64,000 nt of DNA from positions 27,681,501-27,745,500 of the forward strand of contig NC_135359.1 of the NCBI RefSeq assembly GCF_051622035.1. The letters are read 5' to 3'. Made by a program: the position numbers and the translations under genes. The notes beneath the pieces were generated by a model that saw only the letters and a program-made list of their open reading frames with translations, did no database searches and was not told the DNA's origin. Source of the DNA: Arctopsyche grandis. Its lineage: Eukaryota > Arthropoda > Insecta > Trichoptera > Hydropsychidae. Of this stretch, positions 46,592 to 59,200 are shown one piece after another (positions within the stretch are counted from its first letter, which is position 1; every line of letters starts with the position of its first letter).

Positions 46592-47036
46592 AGTAACTTT
46601 TATTTTATTTTTACATTTTATACCAGGAAGGCCTTACAGGTAAACCCCAATGCGTCTTCTTGGCCAATTACAAACAATAGAGCATTTTTATTTATTATAC
46701 AAGTCGCTGAATTACGAGACACTGACTCGCAATTTAACGAAAAATCTATGAATTGTACATACATTTTATTGTACATTAATCATACTCAAATAGTGGTGAC
46801 ATAGTAGGTAGGAAGGCCCAATTTTTAATCGGGAACCGTTTCAACAATGAGATCGGAGAAAACTGGCAAACTCTAATATGAAACGATCGACCAGGAGCAC
46901 AAATATCCAGGTCTGACCAGCAGCATTACAGATATACTCAGAAAAATTCTTTTCAATCGAGGTCAGCTCATGGGATCGAACCCGGTGCATCTCGGTGTTA
47001 AGCAGAAGCTTAACGACCGAGCTATGCTGCTGGCTA
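46592..47036 (-). mobile_element. tRNA-derived SINE, second subfamily
   Basis: Reverse copy with ACCAGGAAGGCCTTACAGG near its tail. The sense-strand head has AGCATAGCTCGGTCGTTAAG (A box) and GGGTTCGATCCC (B box). It is the best-preserved member of this subfamily in the window. Confidence 0.82.
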
Positions 47037-47339
47037 TAACCAAAGATCGGCTTTGGGACGATGCTTTTCGCAGAAAAAATGGTTCACTACCATGTATTTT
47101 TGCTCTCTTGCTTTGTTAAATAACATTGTTATATGAAAAGCACCAAGCAAACGTCAAAGTCTAGTTATAACTAGAGGTAGGATAGTCACAGTGCTATCCA
47201 TTATTCCATTGTTGTAAATCTTTTGTAAAAAAGGTTCAGCTAACCTTTAACAATGCATTTACCTTTGAACAATACGCGGCACCTTCTGGGTCCGGTGACT
47301 AGTTACAACTATTTAACTTGTTAGTTACGGAGGGGCGGC

Positions 47340-47535
47340 AGAAAGGCACGTATAGATAGCCAGCTGTCATCGCGTCGATCTGACAGAAGATTCCGATATA
47401 ATTTTTAATGATTTAATTCTTATAGCGTAATTTCAGACACGTTTGCCTCTCATATTGACATCTGATCTCCGATGTCGGTTAAGTATCAAATCTACTGGAA
47501 AAGTGGAAGTGGTTCAGTGGTTCAGTTCTGACTAA
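47340..47535. repeat. Dispersed repeat, copy 1
   Basis: Shares many blocks with 57370-57590 (AGCCAGCTGTCATCGC-like, TCCGATATAATTTT, CTCCGATGTCGGTTAAG, AGTGGAAGTGGTTCA). It is noncoding and its family is unknown. Confidence 0.55.
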
Positions 47536-47659
47536 GTGAAACTAATAAAAATACTATATGTAGAGATTTCCTTTATGATTCTGTGGTTCAGAATTTTTTA
47601 CGTAAATCAACTGTCGGTATTTTCAAAGCAACCGGTATACATACTTCAAGGAAGTTTTA

Positions 47660-47942
47660 ATCCAGTAATAGATTACCTAAACACAATCTGCTTTAGGTCA
47701 TCGACTTTAGTCTTTAGTTGATTTTATGCATTAATATATTAGAATTGTAAATAGGTTTTTGAGCTATTTTTCCTATTATGCTGTACATTAACATTAGACT
47801 AATATAATACTATGATTACTAACAAAATTAAATTAAAATTGTAAAATAGAAAACGATCAGTAGATCAGTAGCTATTAAAATAGATATAAGATGTAATGTG
47901 AACATAATTTGGTAATAATAAAAAGCATTTAAAAATCAAAAT
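47660..47942 (+). mobile_element. Non-LTR 3' UTR fragment, copy B
   Basis: Begins near the C-terminal codons ending AACACAATCTGCTTTAG, then the same 3' UTR as at 5.1-5.4 kb (AGGTTTTTGAGCTATTTTTC, AAAAGCATTTAAAAATCAAA). It is severely 5'-truncated. Confidence 0.75.
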
Positions 47943-49236
47943 CAATCCAGGAATAATACAAAGTAATACCGATTTCGGATTTATCTAACATAAAAATATA
48001 CAAATATTTTGGGTGCTTTACCAATAAGTCATACAGAAGCTTAAAAAACATTTTATGTAAACAAATTAGAAACTTCATATATATTAGTACGTACATAACG
48101 CAATCAGGTCATTGTTATTATAGCTTACTTGAATTGATTTCCATGTAAAACATACATATACAATGTATATGATTTGTAACAATACAAAAGTCAAAAAGAA
48201 ATAGTTCAATGGATTCACCTTGAATGCAAGGCTTTAGCGTTTATTAAGCTATTATAACATTGCGAATCGGATATGTACATATTTGCTGGTAGAGGCGTAT
48301 GTTACGCCCGGTTATTAATGTTGCGGAAAGAGATTGAGTTTTGATAGCGAAAACGAATCCACTGTGTAATATGAACATAGAAAACATTTACACGATGGAC
48401 GTGGAAAGGGAATACGGCAAAATCGGAAGTCGAGGGATAATATTAAAAGTCATGAATAAAACATGAACGCGCGCATGCGCTCATATTGCGTGGCATGGGC
48501 TTGAAAATCGAGCCGATGAAGTTGACAAATGAAATTCGCGCACATGACACATGCATCCGCATTGACATGATAAATGTGAAAATTTTGCCTATCAAAGTCG
48601 GCGGACTATTATTATTATTTTACTTGTACGCGCCGCCAATGGAAAAATATCATATTTCAACGTTAAACGGGGAAATTTACCGAACGAGAATTATCATTCT
48701 GGTGGAGTTTCATTGCGGCGAAAAGAAAATGCCGAATTTTTCCGGTGATTTGTGGCGTGAGATAACGAGTTGATCACGAGCTTTCTGGATATCGTATTGC
48801 ATATAAATTGGAAAGTTCGCATTTTTTCCAGAGTAACTTGATGCTCTAACAAGCGTCATTACGTTGCGGATGATGACGAAAAATTGGTAGACACCAATGT
48901 GATTTCTTCCGTATTAAATCATCTTCTTTCATATAATGGTGTGCTTACGCATGTACATACATACATATAATTGACTAATTGAATCAACCCACACAAGCAC
49001 TAATTATTTCATTTTCATATTTTACAAAAATGTATGATAAAGTTGCAGACGTCAAAAACATGTTGCGGATATTTTATTTTATTTAATACTTGGGAAAGAC
49101 GGCATAACCGATGGACCCTAATTTTATATTTTTCCATTATGCCATTGTCCGGCTGCCCCTGAGCGACATCTATGGTATTAAACTTGTACATATATGAATA
49201 AATTTATAGGTTATACATTTGAAATCATATACAAAT
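47943..49236. other. Gap; unassigned GC-elevated stretch at 48.3-48.8 kb
   Basis: A 95-residue frame at 48486-48773 (MRGMGLKIEPMKLTNE...) has no recognisable domain and I do not call it a gene. The rest is AT-rich. Confidence 0.35.
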
Positions 49237-49345
49237 ACAGCCAACAGTATGGCTCAGTGGTTGCCTTTATGTTTAGCACCAAGAGATTATTGGGTTCGTT
49301 CCCGGGCTAATCTTTAACACTGCTGGTTAGACTTGGATATTTGTG
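49237..49345 (+). mobile_element. SINE head fragment
   Basis: CAGTATGGCTCAGTGGTTGC (A box) and GGGTTCGTTCCC (degenerate B box), followed by a short piece of body. The tail is missing. Confidence 0.65.
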
Positions 49346-49974
49346 ACTCCAATTCGATTGTTTCTTACACTGTTCGACACGAAAAATGGTTCAGAGACAA
49401 GATATGACTTTTCTTATAGATCTATGCCCAGTGAACACGAATCTGGTAATGAAAAATGTTGATTGGCTCGAGATTCGGAGATATGTATATGTGTTTTTTA
49501 AATCGCGTGATTTTTCTATATCTTGGTGTTGTTTGGTCGATATCTCAAAATCTGTAAATTTCCTGTTCAAAATGAAAATTGAAATCTATAGTCGGGTATT
49601 TTATCTTTCATTTGTAATACTTTTTAGCTTTCAAATCTCTCTAAGTAGTAGTTCAGTTTAAATCAAAAGTCAAAAGTACGTATTTTCACTTGGGATTTTT
49701 TTCCTCTGTTAATACTATATTATATTGAGTATTTTCTATTGAAAAACGTTTATTGAGATAGTGTTCTGACCACACTATTTTTTGTTTTCGTTTAAAAGTG
49801 TTAATTGGAAGTGTGCTGAATTTTAAATCGGTAAAATTTCCAACTAAAAACTCGTACTATTATTTACTTGTATTTACACGAATCTGAATTCAATTAATAG
49901 TGATAATATATTAAATTGTCTTTATATGAGAATTAAATAAAATTCCACTTAGAAAAATAGTCGAAGTATGATAT
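49346..49974. other. AT-rich gap
   Basis: No gene is seen. Confidence 0.45.
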
Positions 49975-50285
49975 TGATTTATGTAATAAAAATTCTGCAT
50001 TGTTTGTAATTAATTGTCTAGGAAGACGCATTGGGGTCTTCCTGTCAAGCGTTCCTAGTATATATCTATGTAAAATAAAATAGTGGGTAGGATAGTTTTG
50101 CCAATTGTATGAGGAACCGTTTCAACAATGAAATCAGATAAGTTGGAAAACTCTGTTAGGAAATGATCGACTTGGAATCACAAATATCAAAGTCTGACCA
50201 GCAGTACTACAGAAATATTCGAAATCGAACCCGGCCACCTTTCGGTGGTTAGCATTAACTAAACTACCAAGCTATGCTGCTAGCT
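49975..50285. mobile_element. Tail-to-tail pair of SINE fragments
   Basis: A forward 3' tail (49975-50085, with GGAAGACGCATTGGGGTCTT) meets a reverse SINE copy (50086-50285, ending AAGCTATGCTGCTAGCTGA) at an AAATA stretch. This suggests one SINE inserted into the A-rich tail of another. Confidence 0.65.
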
Positions 50286-50339
50286 GATATGCGGATTTTA
50301 ATATACGTAAATATTCTAAATAGTATTTGAATATATAAG

Positions 50340-51410
50340 TCATCTTCTATTAAGGATCTTGGTGTAATACTCAATAATAAACTAGATTTCTCTGAACATA
50401 TTTCTTTTATTACCAACAAAGCATTTAAATCTCTTGGATTCCTACTCCGCTCAACAAAACCCTTTAATGATCCTTAAGTACTAAAATTACTTTATTTTTC
50501 CTTTGTAAGGTCTCACCTTGAATTTGCCTCAATTATCTGGTCACCTTTTTATTTATCCCATATTAATTGTATTGAGAAAGTTCAACTTAAATTTATTAAA
50601 TCCTTACGCTACCTTTTTCCTACCTATACCCATTCTACTGTTTCCGACATTTTAAAAATCCTTTCTTTTAACAATCTTTCTGTCAGGCGACGACATTCTG
50701 ATGCTATATTCTTCTTTAAGCTCATAAATGGTTTCCTTGATTGTTCTGATTTACTGAATAAGGTTAATTTCAGAATCCCAGTTCGATACCCTAGACGCGT
50801 TACACTCTTTTCACTTGATCCTTTCAATACTAATTCCCAAAAATATTTTTATCTGCAGCGCGTTTATCGTATGTTTAACGGAGAGCTGAATGAGGTTGAT
50901 CTGTTTGGTATTTCCCTACATCAATTCAGGTCTAACATCAAGAGAATCTTGACCGATTGATTCATTTTTTCTTCTATTCTATTTTTCCAATATTTCCATT
51001 ATTTTTATACTTTAGTTTAGTTATGTAATGTGCTATTTAATCATATTATAGCTTTCATTCCTTTCCATTTCATTTGTTTATTTTGTATTTACCTTTTTCA
51101 TTTGTTTTTTATATTTGTAAATTTCAATTTCTTCTTATATTCTATCTTATAACCTTTTCCAAATATTTTAATACTATAGTTTAATTATGCAATGTACTAC
51201 ATATTTTGTCATGCCTTTATTCTTTACTTTTTAATTTGTTTTCCTTATATTTATCTTTTTCATTTTTGTAAAAATCTATTATTGGACTCGGGTGTTACAT
51301 ATATTATTTATTTACTTTTTGTGTTTTTTATACCTATCTCTGTACATCCTGTCTGTTGATTTTTCAATTAATAAAATAAAAAAAATAAATAAAATAATAA
51401 AATAAATACA
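50340..51410 (+). mobile_element. Truncated Jockey/CR1-like retrotransposon 3' end
   Basis: Translation from 50345 reads SSSIKDLGVILNNKLDFSEH, later FVRSHLEFASIIWSPF and IEKVQLKFIKSLRYLFP, to RSNIKRILTD and a stop at about 50960. This is the RT thumb and C-terminus, with one internal stop (NDP*). A long T-rich 3' UTR ends in AAATAAAATAA-type repeats. It is a different family from the copies at 5, 47 and 59 kb. Confidence 0.8.
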
Positions 51411-52386
51411 TATAACTTTACAAAGTCCCTCAGAAATTACATCGTTATCGTAATTATAAAAATAAACTTTCAAGATCAAACTTTCGTACAATATTAAACA
51501 AGTACGGCATTGAAACGAGCTATCATAAAACCGATTAAACTTTTTTTAATGACTCATGAAGTAACTTTTTAATTTTTAAGCTCCCAAGCTGAAGTTCAGT
51601 GTCCTGTAAACGGAGTCTTCTCAATACACTCGATTTTGTCGAAAATATTTCTATACATTTTAAGGCAAATACCTGAATATTTATAAGTAATTAACGAAGA
51701 TTTTAAAAGTTAATTATTATATGATATAAAACAGTAATACAAATATGATAATAGAGTACAATATGTGTATACGTATATTTGTAATAAATGTAGCTTTGTT
51801 TTTAAATTAGGAATTATTACATTAATTACATATTTACATTAATATTCTTATTGCTTTGATAGCGAAAACAAATTTAGCTTATTATGTATGGGAACTAGTT
51901 ATTTATTAGGAATTTGACTCTCATTTAAATTTGCACGTTATATTTGAATTGGAACTGAGCGGAACACAATTATAAAGTCGATGCACTACGGCAAGTGGCG
52001 TCTGTCGAATTTAACGCTATATTATAGTGTTTCAAAAGTCATGGCAGTTAGACAGGCTGTCACATTTCAAATATAGTAATGGAAGTGGAACGTGAAACGT
52101 GAGAGAAGAGGATGGGATATCAAGTTCATCGAAGCATTTGTCGAGATGTTTGAATAATAGCGGACAGCAGCATAAACTCCTCAAAGGCCAAACAGTTGTC
52201 ACGGAACTGGAGTCAAAGGCCAACACTGTAGAACATTCAGAAACTGGGGTTTGGAGACGTCGAGCGAAGAAACCCGAAGCCGCAAACGCAAGGTGTTCAA
52301 TAGCTGGAAAGTTTTAATTAACGCGACGTCCGATTGAGTTAAATTGATAGATAGATGGCTTTTGTCAATTACATCGAAGTCGAATG
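51411..52386. other. Gap upstream of carboxypeptidase 2
   Basis: AT-rich, then a moderately GC-richer stretch from 52.1 kb. A GATAGATAGAT cluster at 52346-52356 is a candidate GATA-factor site for the downstream promoter. Confidence 0.45.
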
Positions 52387-52414
52387 TATATAAAAGACAG
52401 ACAATTTTAGTCAG
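52387..52414 (+). promoter_or_regulatory. TATA box and initiator of carboxypeptidase 2
   Basis: TATATAAAA (52387-52395) with an initiator-like TAGTCAG about 24 bp downstream and the ATG at 52440. Layout is the same as for the intact paralogue, so the promoter looks undamaged. Confidence 0.65.
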
Positions 52415-52439
52415 ACAGATAAACGTTTAGTTTGTCAGA

Positions 52440-54028
52440 ATGAAGGTACTCAACTTCTTGTTCTTGGTGGCGATCGCATCGGTGCAAGCCTGTAATGATT
52501 ATTTGGAAGGGTAAAATCGTGTTTTTATCTTAAAAAATTATTTCAAAAGCTACTCGAATTAAAATATACATTTTAATAGGAGTAAGGTCTACACTGTCAT
52601 GCCCATCAATATGACGGATCATTTGGTTGTCTCGAGTTTGGACAAAATTCCAGGAGTGGATGTATGGCAACACGCTTCCGTTCTAGGAAGAGATGCTAGG
52701 ATTCTAGTGCTTAAATATTCGTTAGAGGTTTTTGAATCAACACTCAAAACCGCTAATGTGCAGTTTAAAGTGTTAATGGAAGATCCCAAAAGGTACGTAC
52801 GACTAAATTAAGTAGTAATTTGAAGTTTCCATATAAAAGTAATGAAAATATAATTCAATGGCAACGTAATCGAAGACGAGATGAAGCAACAAGAATTGGA
52901 AAGGATGAAGAGAGTTAATGGAAGGATCAGCTTCACCAGTTACAATAGACATGCTGAGGTGAAGTTATAAATACATACGTCAATATAGGAATCACACTAA
53001 TGTATCTACATTTCGAACTTATGATATTTCAGATTAATACATATTTGGACGATTTAGCGGAACGGTACCCAAGCAGAGTGTAGGTCGAAACTTTGGGCAG
53101 AACCGTCAATGGCCGAGACATTAAAGTGATCAAGATCTCTTCGAACGGAGGAAACGACCCCAACAAACCGATCATCGTTTCCGATGCTGGAATCCACGCT
53201 AGGGAATGGATTGCTCCAGCCAATGCTTTGTACATGATCACAAAATTGGTAGAAGACATCACCGAGAGTGACGTAGCTAACAACATAGACTGGTTCATCA
53301 TTCCTTTGATAAACCCTGACGGATATGAATACAGTCACACAAATGTAAGTTGAATCACAATGATTATCAGATTCAAAATCACAAATAGTGGTTTAGCTTG
53401 ATTGTGATTTTAGGCGAGATTATGGAGAAAGAACCGAAGTACAGCTTCGAGCACTACCTGCCCAGGAGTTGACGGAAACAGGAACTTCGACTTCAAATGG
53501 ATGGAATCCGGATCTAGTTCATCACCTTGCTCAGACGCTTTCGCTGGACCAAGCCCTTTTTCCGAAATTGAATCTAGGGTCCTCAGAGATTTGATTAATG
53601 CTAACAAGGCTCGTGTCAAGGCTTACCTTGCCATTCATAGTTTCGGTAGCAACTTCCTGTATCCATATGGATATGACGGTTCCAACCCATCCAATGTAGC
53701 TGAGCTCAGAAGTTTGGGAACTCAAGTTGGAAATGCCATTGATGCTCTGGCTGCTCCTGGCTCTCCCAAATACTTGGTCGGAAACTCGGCAGTTATTATC
53801 AACTATGCTTCTGGAGTCAGCGATGACTGGGCTATGGGTGTTGGTGGAGTGAGCTTGGCTTATACTTAGGAATTGCCTGCAGGTGGTAGTGGCGGATTTG
53901 ATCTTCCACCATCAAAGATCAATCATGTCGTCAAGGAAACTTGGGGTGGAATTTTGGTACTCGCTAGGTATGTCATAAAACAGACAGTCAAGGATGAAGT
54001 AAATTCTCAAATATATATTGAATTTTGA
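52440..54028 (+). pseudogene. Carboxypeptidase paralogue, disabled
   Basis: Five exons line up with the intact gene: 52440-52510, 52580-52792, 52865-52958, 53033-53344 and 53414 onward. Exons 2, 3 and 4 have identical lengths. Zinc ligands (HARE, AIHS), the GNRNFDFKW motif and the SDDW pocket are kept. Lesions: the exon 3 acceptor reads CAA, not CAG (52862-52864). TAG replaces a Lys codon at 53081-53083. TAG replaces the Leu codon just before the catalytic Glu at 53867-53869. The normal stop is lost, extending the frame to TGA at 54026. All length differences are multiples of three, so death looks recent. Polymorphism or assembly error cannot be excluded. Confidence 0.88.
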
Positions 54029-55489
54029 CTTATAATATTCCTAGTTTAATTTTGACATATATTTTCCTAGTTTCATACCCGATATGTTGGAAGCGAAAGC
54101 GGTTAAAATTTTGGGAACAAACGAGTTGATATTTCATGCATTTGCCCACATAAATCTGTGTCTTTTGTGCCTAATGGTAGACAAAAGCTCTTTTTATCAC
54201 GAGGCCAATCGGAAGCTTTCATCTTAATAGGCACGGAAAGTTACTCTCAACTAAAATACTTTTCATATGATTGATATCCTATGGTGTCGTATACAAAATA
54301 AATTAGCGTCTACAGCCTATTTTTAAATCTGTATCGTTTCCCCGGGAAGCTGGAGAAGTATGATACTATCTCCCACCTGGATAATAGTAGTCATACAACA
54401 GATGTGGGGTTCATAATGCACCGCCACAACTGGTGGTGTTGCTTGTTAGCGGTCACAAGACAAATTTGCAGTATCGCGTAACCCACAAACAACCCCGACA
54501 CGCTTTACAGCCCTTCAGGGGTTGTTCTGGGTAGTTTGGTAGCACCGAGTGCATTCTAACAGGTTAGAAACTGCTAGTTGCCCGAAGTTTTCACTGCACG
54601 CCCGTTCGTTTAAACAGCGTTTCTTCTGGCAGCTCGTGTTGTCTAGATTTTATTTCTGAATAGGTTATCTTCGTTTATGTAATATTATATAATAGAGCGT
54701 TCAAGTAATAACTAATAAAATCAAGCTCTCATCTACGGCGAACCATGCAGTTTTTCGCAATCCTTTGAAGAGCGCTAGAATACTCCTTTTGCATATAAAT
54801 TGCTCTCAATCTCTCCGCGTTTGTTCTCACAAGTCACATTTTCGTTTCTATTTTCCACCTTGAGAATATTCCGAGAACGTTCTCATCTAATAGTCTGTAT
54901 TTAATATTTTACGTTACTTTCATTTTCAGCCTTTCATACTTTTTGCATAATGAAAAATATATATTTGACACGATTTAAAAAATGATTATCGCGCAATAGT
55001 TTTTGACAAACGTAATTAAAAATTCAACCAATTAGACTGACAGTTATTTGGCATAATTATTCTAGAAATTTATTTCATGCAAAAATAATTAGTTGAAAAT
55101 TTGACGCACAGTTGAATTAATTTTAAATAAACATAGCTTACTTTTCTAATACGAATACAGCTTGACGTGTTGAAAGCAGCCTTGGAAATATTCCGATCTG
55201 TAACAAAAATATATAATAATTACTAAAATGTCAGTGAAAATTATTTTATAATTTAAGGTCCTTTAATTTGAGATTTATTCTCAAAAATTACGTCTATCTA
55301 TAATAAGTATCTATAGTATTATTATTAATTATTTTATTAACTAGTAATGAATATGCAAATATGTATACGTAGTAAGAATACTTCGGTGGTCATTTTTTCT
55401 AACAAAAACGAAAAACTTTATTAATAAATAAAAAATATTATTTTCCAATACAAGAAAGTTGTTTGAAATCATTATCATATTTATTTATA
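54029..55489. other. Gap; possible structured noncoding block at 54.35-54.64 kb
   Basis: The block 54350-54640 is GC-elevated and can fold. AACAACCCC (54488-54496) pairs with GGGGTTGTT (54518-54526), and CACCGCCA pairs with TGGTGGTG at about 54420-54440. I do not recognise an RNA family. The remainder is AT-rich and empty. Confidence 0.35.
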
Positions 55490-56012
55490 GCCATTCGTCA
55501 TCCACTGTTAGATTAAGGCCTTCCCAAAACTCTCCCATTTGTCTCTGTTTTGTGCAACTCTCATCCATCTCATTGCACACATTCTTTTAATTTCATCCAC
55601 TCATCTCCCATGCACTTCTTTGCACACTTTATATTCTCTCGGGCACCATTCGATCACTTCTTTCGTTCGTTCTTCTAGTTAGGTGATTCGCCCATTACCA
55701 TTTAAATCTCTTAATTCTCTCCATTATATCCACTACCATTGTCATACTTCTCACCCACGTATTCCGTTTCCTGTCTTTCCTCGTTATTCCAAGCATACAA
55801 GGTTCCAAACTTATTTGAGTGCATTGGAATTTGTGTAGCAACTTGGCGTTCAATATCCAAGTTATGTATGTATATTTACATTAATATGTACGTCATCACT
55901 GGTAAAACACATTGATCGAAGATCTTTTTTTTCAGGCAAAGTGGCATTTTTGATTTAAAAACCGCATTCATTCGTCCAAATGCACTCTATCCTAATTTCA
56001 TATGTCTTTTTA
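55490..56012 (-). mobile_element. RTE-clade retrotransposon 3' fragment, copy 2
   Basis: Same element as at 41.88-42.45 kb, with matching stretches such as GTGGCATTTTTGATTTAAAA and GAGTGCATTGGA. It is interrupted near 55865-55890 by a short ATGTATGTA-type insertion. Confidence 0.8.
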
Positions 56013-56039
56013 TTTCTTATTCGACATATAATATTATTA

Positions 56040-56260
56040 TCTATATACATATATATAAAATTGAATGACAGTTTGTCCGTCGGTCTGTCTAGTATAGGTT
56101 CCTTAACTGCTCAACCGATTACGATGGAACTTTCAGGATTTGTTGTATGCATTTCCGGGAAGCTTAATGTGAAAAAAAATGGGGGAAATCCTCTTAATAA
56201 TAATATTTGTAATTACGATTTTACTGACGCGAAAGTTTGAAGCGCCATTGTGTAGTCAAG
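56040..56260 (+). mobile_element. Helitron 5'-end fragment
   Basis: Starts A/TCTATATACATATATAT, continues with GTTTGTCCGTCGGTCTGTC and CTCAACCGATTACGATGGAA. This is the usual look of lepidopteran Helitron 5' ends. No CTAG-type 3' end was found nearby. Confidence 0.5.
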
Positions 56261-59200
56261 GAAATGTGTTCGTTGATAACCACGTCAGCAGTTGGTTTAT
56301 GACGACACGGCTTTGAAGAGTCGTTAGTTGAGCTCCAACCATCACTTGAAAGATCATAAATAAATTTTAAAACCACTCTAAGATATGTATGATTTGAGAT
56401 GAACGTCGTATAAACAAAATTAAATTATTGCATAAAAAAATCATCGCGACGAAAAGTAACGTACGCATACAATATATTTTTTATTATGGGCATAATAAAA
56501 AAATGTTATTTTTGGCGAGAAAATTGAAAAAGATAACCATTGGTGCTGCAAGCATTTTTACAACACGTCGGGGGACCATCCGTCAACGTTTTAATGGGAA
56601 ATTAGCGACAGCCCACGGGCGCTCAGAGGCACTAGCGCCATAATTTTACAAATCATAATTGGGCACGATCGGATCGAGAGACTCTAACGACACCTAGCGG
56701 ATTCGAGACAAAATTTACACGAACCAGAATCGTCTGCTACTCGTGTTTCATGCTAATCGAAAATACACATACCATTTAATTTGAAATCATGGAACATCAC
56801 ATGGATATATGTTCATATACTTACATAGTTCACCCCAAATGGATCGTGGCTGAAATAACAAAACGATAATTATTAAGGTGCCCATTCAAATAGAGATATT
56901 TCTCCAGACCGGTCTTAAGTAATTCATCTGTCGCAGCGGTTTCTCGAAATTCAGCAATTTGTCTGTATATTGACAGATAAGGCTGTTCTCACAATAGAAT
57001 AAGTATAACAGTCAGATGATATTAGTTGTATTTACTAAATAATAATAAAAGACGACTTAGTTATTTCTTCTCAAGCTACGGTTCGTGTGTCCAAAAGTCG
57101 TTAACCACAAGAATCAAAATACAATAAACATGAACTTCTACAATGTTTAAAAAAAATCAAGGATCTGTCACAGCTTGGTTCTCCCAGTACTATATGTATG
57201 TATGTCGCTCTTGCTCTAAAAAGTTCTATATATTTTAAGATTATCAGAAATTGATTCTAAATAATCTATTAGTGAATTAAAAAAACGAATACGAGAAAGA
57301 TTAAAAGCGTCTAATATTAGGTTTATATGTGAAAATTGGAGTGAAAAAAAAAAACTTTAACATAATTGCAAAGGGGTGGTATAAAACCGTTTATGAATAG
57401 CTAGCTGTCGTCGCTCCGATCTAAAAGAAAATCCGATATAATTTTCAATGACTTCGTTAATGATTAGATTGATTTAGTTTCATGTCAAAGATATAAGCTT
57501 ACTTCAATGTAAGCTAGCCCCCCTATGTCGGTAAGATATCAAAGCGACCTGAAGAGTGGAAGTGGTTCAAAACTATCCGACCGCTGAACTCTGTGAGGTG
57601 GATAATAACGCTAGCCACGTTACGAATATCTACACAACGAATTATATTGCAATTATCGCTCGAATTAGTACGTTTAGATAAAAAAAAAAAATTTCAGATA
57701 GAAAACCAATCCTTATAAACGTGGTGAAATAAAAAAACTGTCCAAATAAGCGCAACATAGCACGGAGAAAAAATCCGTAAAAAAATATATATTTTTGACT
57801 TTTAAAATTCGCTAGACAATTAATTATAAGTATTTTAAAGCAAAGAAATATCAAAATCACTAAGAAAAACATCTGACTATTGATTCCAATAATACAAGAG
57901 CACAGTAATACTAGATTTTGAGTTAAAGACCACAAAAGCCAAAAAACTGAGAAAATCGCACATTTATTTAATTTTTACCTTTTTAACATTTATTCTAGTC
58001 TAGAAATTTAAAGAAATCGATTTTTTTTCTTTCATATTTTCAAAGCATAAACCTTTAAGAATATATCCTTAAGAGGATTTTCAAATTCAAATTATTTTCG
58101 GAGATATAGCTGCTTTAGTGACGTGGCATCTGACCGACACGTAAGTTAACCCGAAACTTTTTTTTTCGAGACGGTTGACATGATATCTCAAGTTCTACTA
58201 GACCAATTTACTTGAAATTTGGTGTGAGCCTTTGCTATACATTCCTCTATCGCATGAACTAGAACTATGACAAAATTCCAATTTTTAATATTTTTGAAAA
58301 ATTCGGAAAAGTAAAAAAAACTGGTAAAAAATATACTTTTTATTTCAAACAACCGCTATTTTGCGAAAAAAAATGTGTTTGACTTTTCCGTAGTTCATGC
58401 CATAGCAGCATTTGTTTGGATTAAGAATTAATTTGCTTTTTTGATTTTGGAATACTAGGAGGGTTGGAATCGTGTCAACCAGGGCGCACCATTTTTTTGA
58501 GACCCCTCACTTCATCAGCCTGTAACTTTTTGAATTTTGAATTTTTTCCTTTGATTTTTTTTTCTATGTATTTTTCGAACATAATGGCTACTAAAAATAT
58601 TTTTTGTTTTTTTTATTGCACTTGAAAAAATACCTAAAATTTATGCCTCTAGACTAGAATACCCCCTTAAACGCTCATATCTCTTAAACGATCACTAACC
58701 AACAAAAATCATTATCATATTAGAATTTAGTGGGTCAAACTTAGTAAAGGTTGGTTAGTCTCCGCTCTGGTAACTCAAAAACGTGATTTTTTGTTGCTCA
58801 GTGTAATTAATGATTTGAATTTGACTTATGGTACTTAAATTTTTGCTAAGGATTGGATTTGGATTTGAAAATGAAGTTTGACCTGATAAATTAAAAGCAG
58901 ACAAACAGGTGACAGAAGAGTATTCAAGGCGAGGGAGGAGGGTGTTGGTCAATATTTATCCCGTCAATTTTGACGGTCAATACGCGCTAGTGGGACGATA
59001 TTGAAAACTCGGTCATTATGACGGATGTTCACGTCGCGTGACGTGATTTATGCGTGTTGCCGTGTTCTGGAGTGGAATGGTGTATGGTGTGAGGTCCTTG
59101 GGGGACTCCCTTTCGGACCCAACACGTCGTGGCGAACGTGGTTATGGCGTTTCGGTGCCGAAATTGTTTAATTGCCGCATGTAGCACCTAGTGCTACTTT

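Noticed and set aside
48486..48773. 95-residue frame as a novel gene
   Set aside because: No domain, signal peptide or splice context, and no recognisable homologue. Chance open frames of this size are expected in this much sequence.
53081..53869. UAG recoded as sense in the second carboxypeptidase
   Set aside because: The intact paralogue uses TAG as its normal stop, the two TAG codons replace different residues (Lys and Leu), and a splice site is also lost, so pseudogenisation is simpler.
58140..58700. Gene or retroelement in the T-rich block
   Set aside because: No frame with a recognisable motif and no terminal repeats were found.
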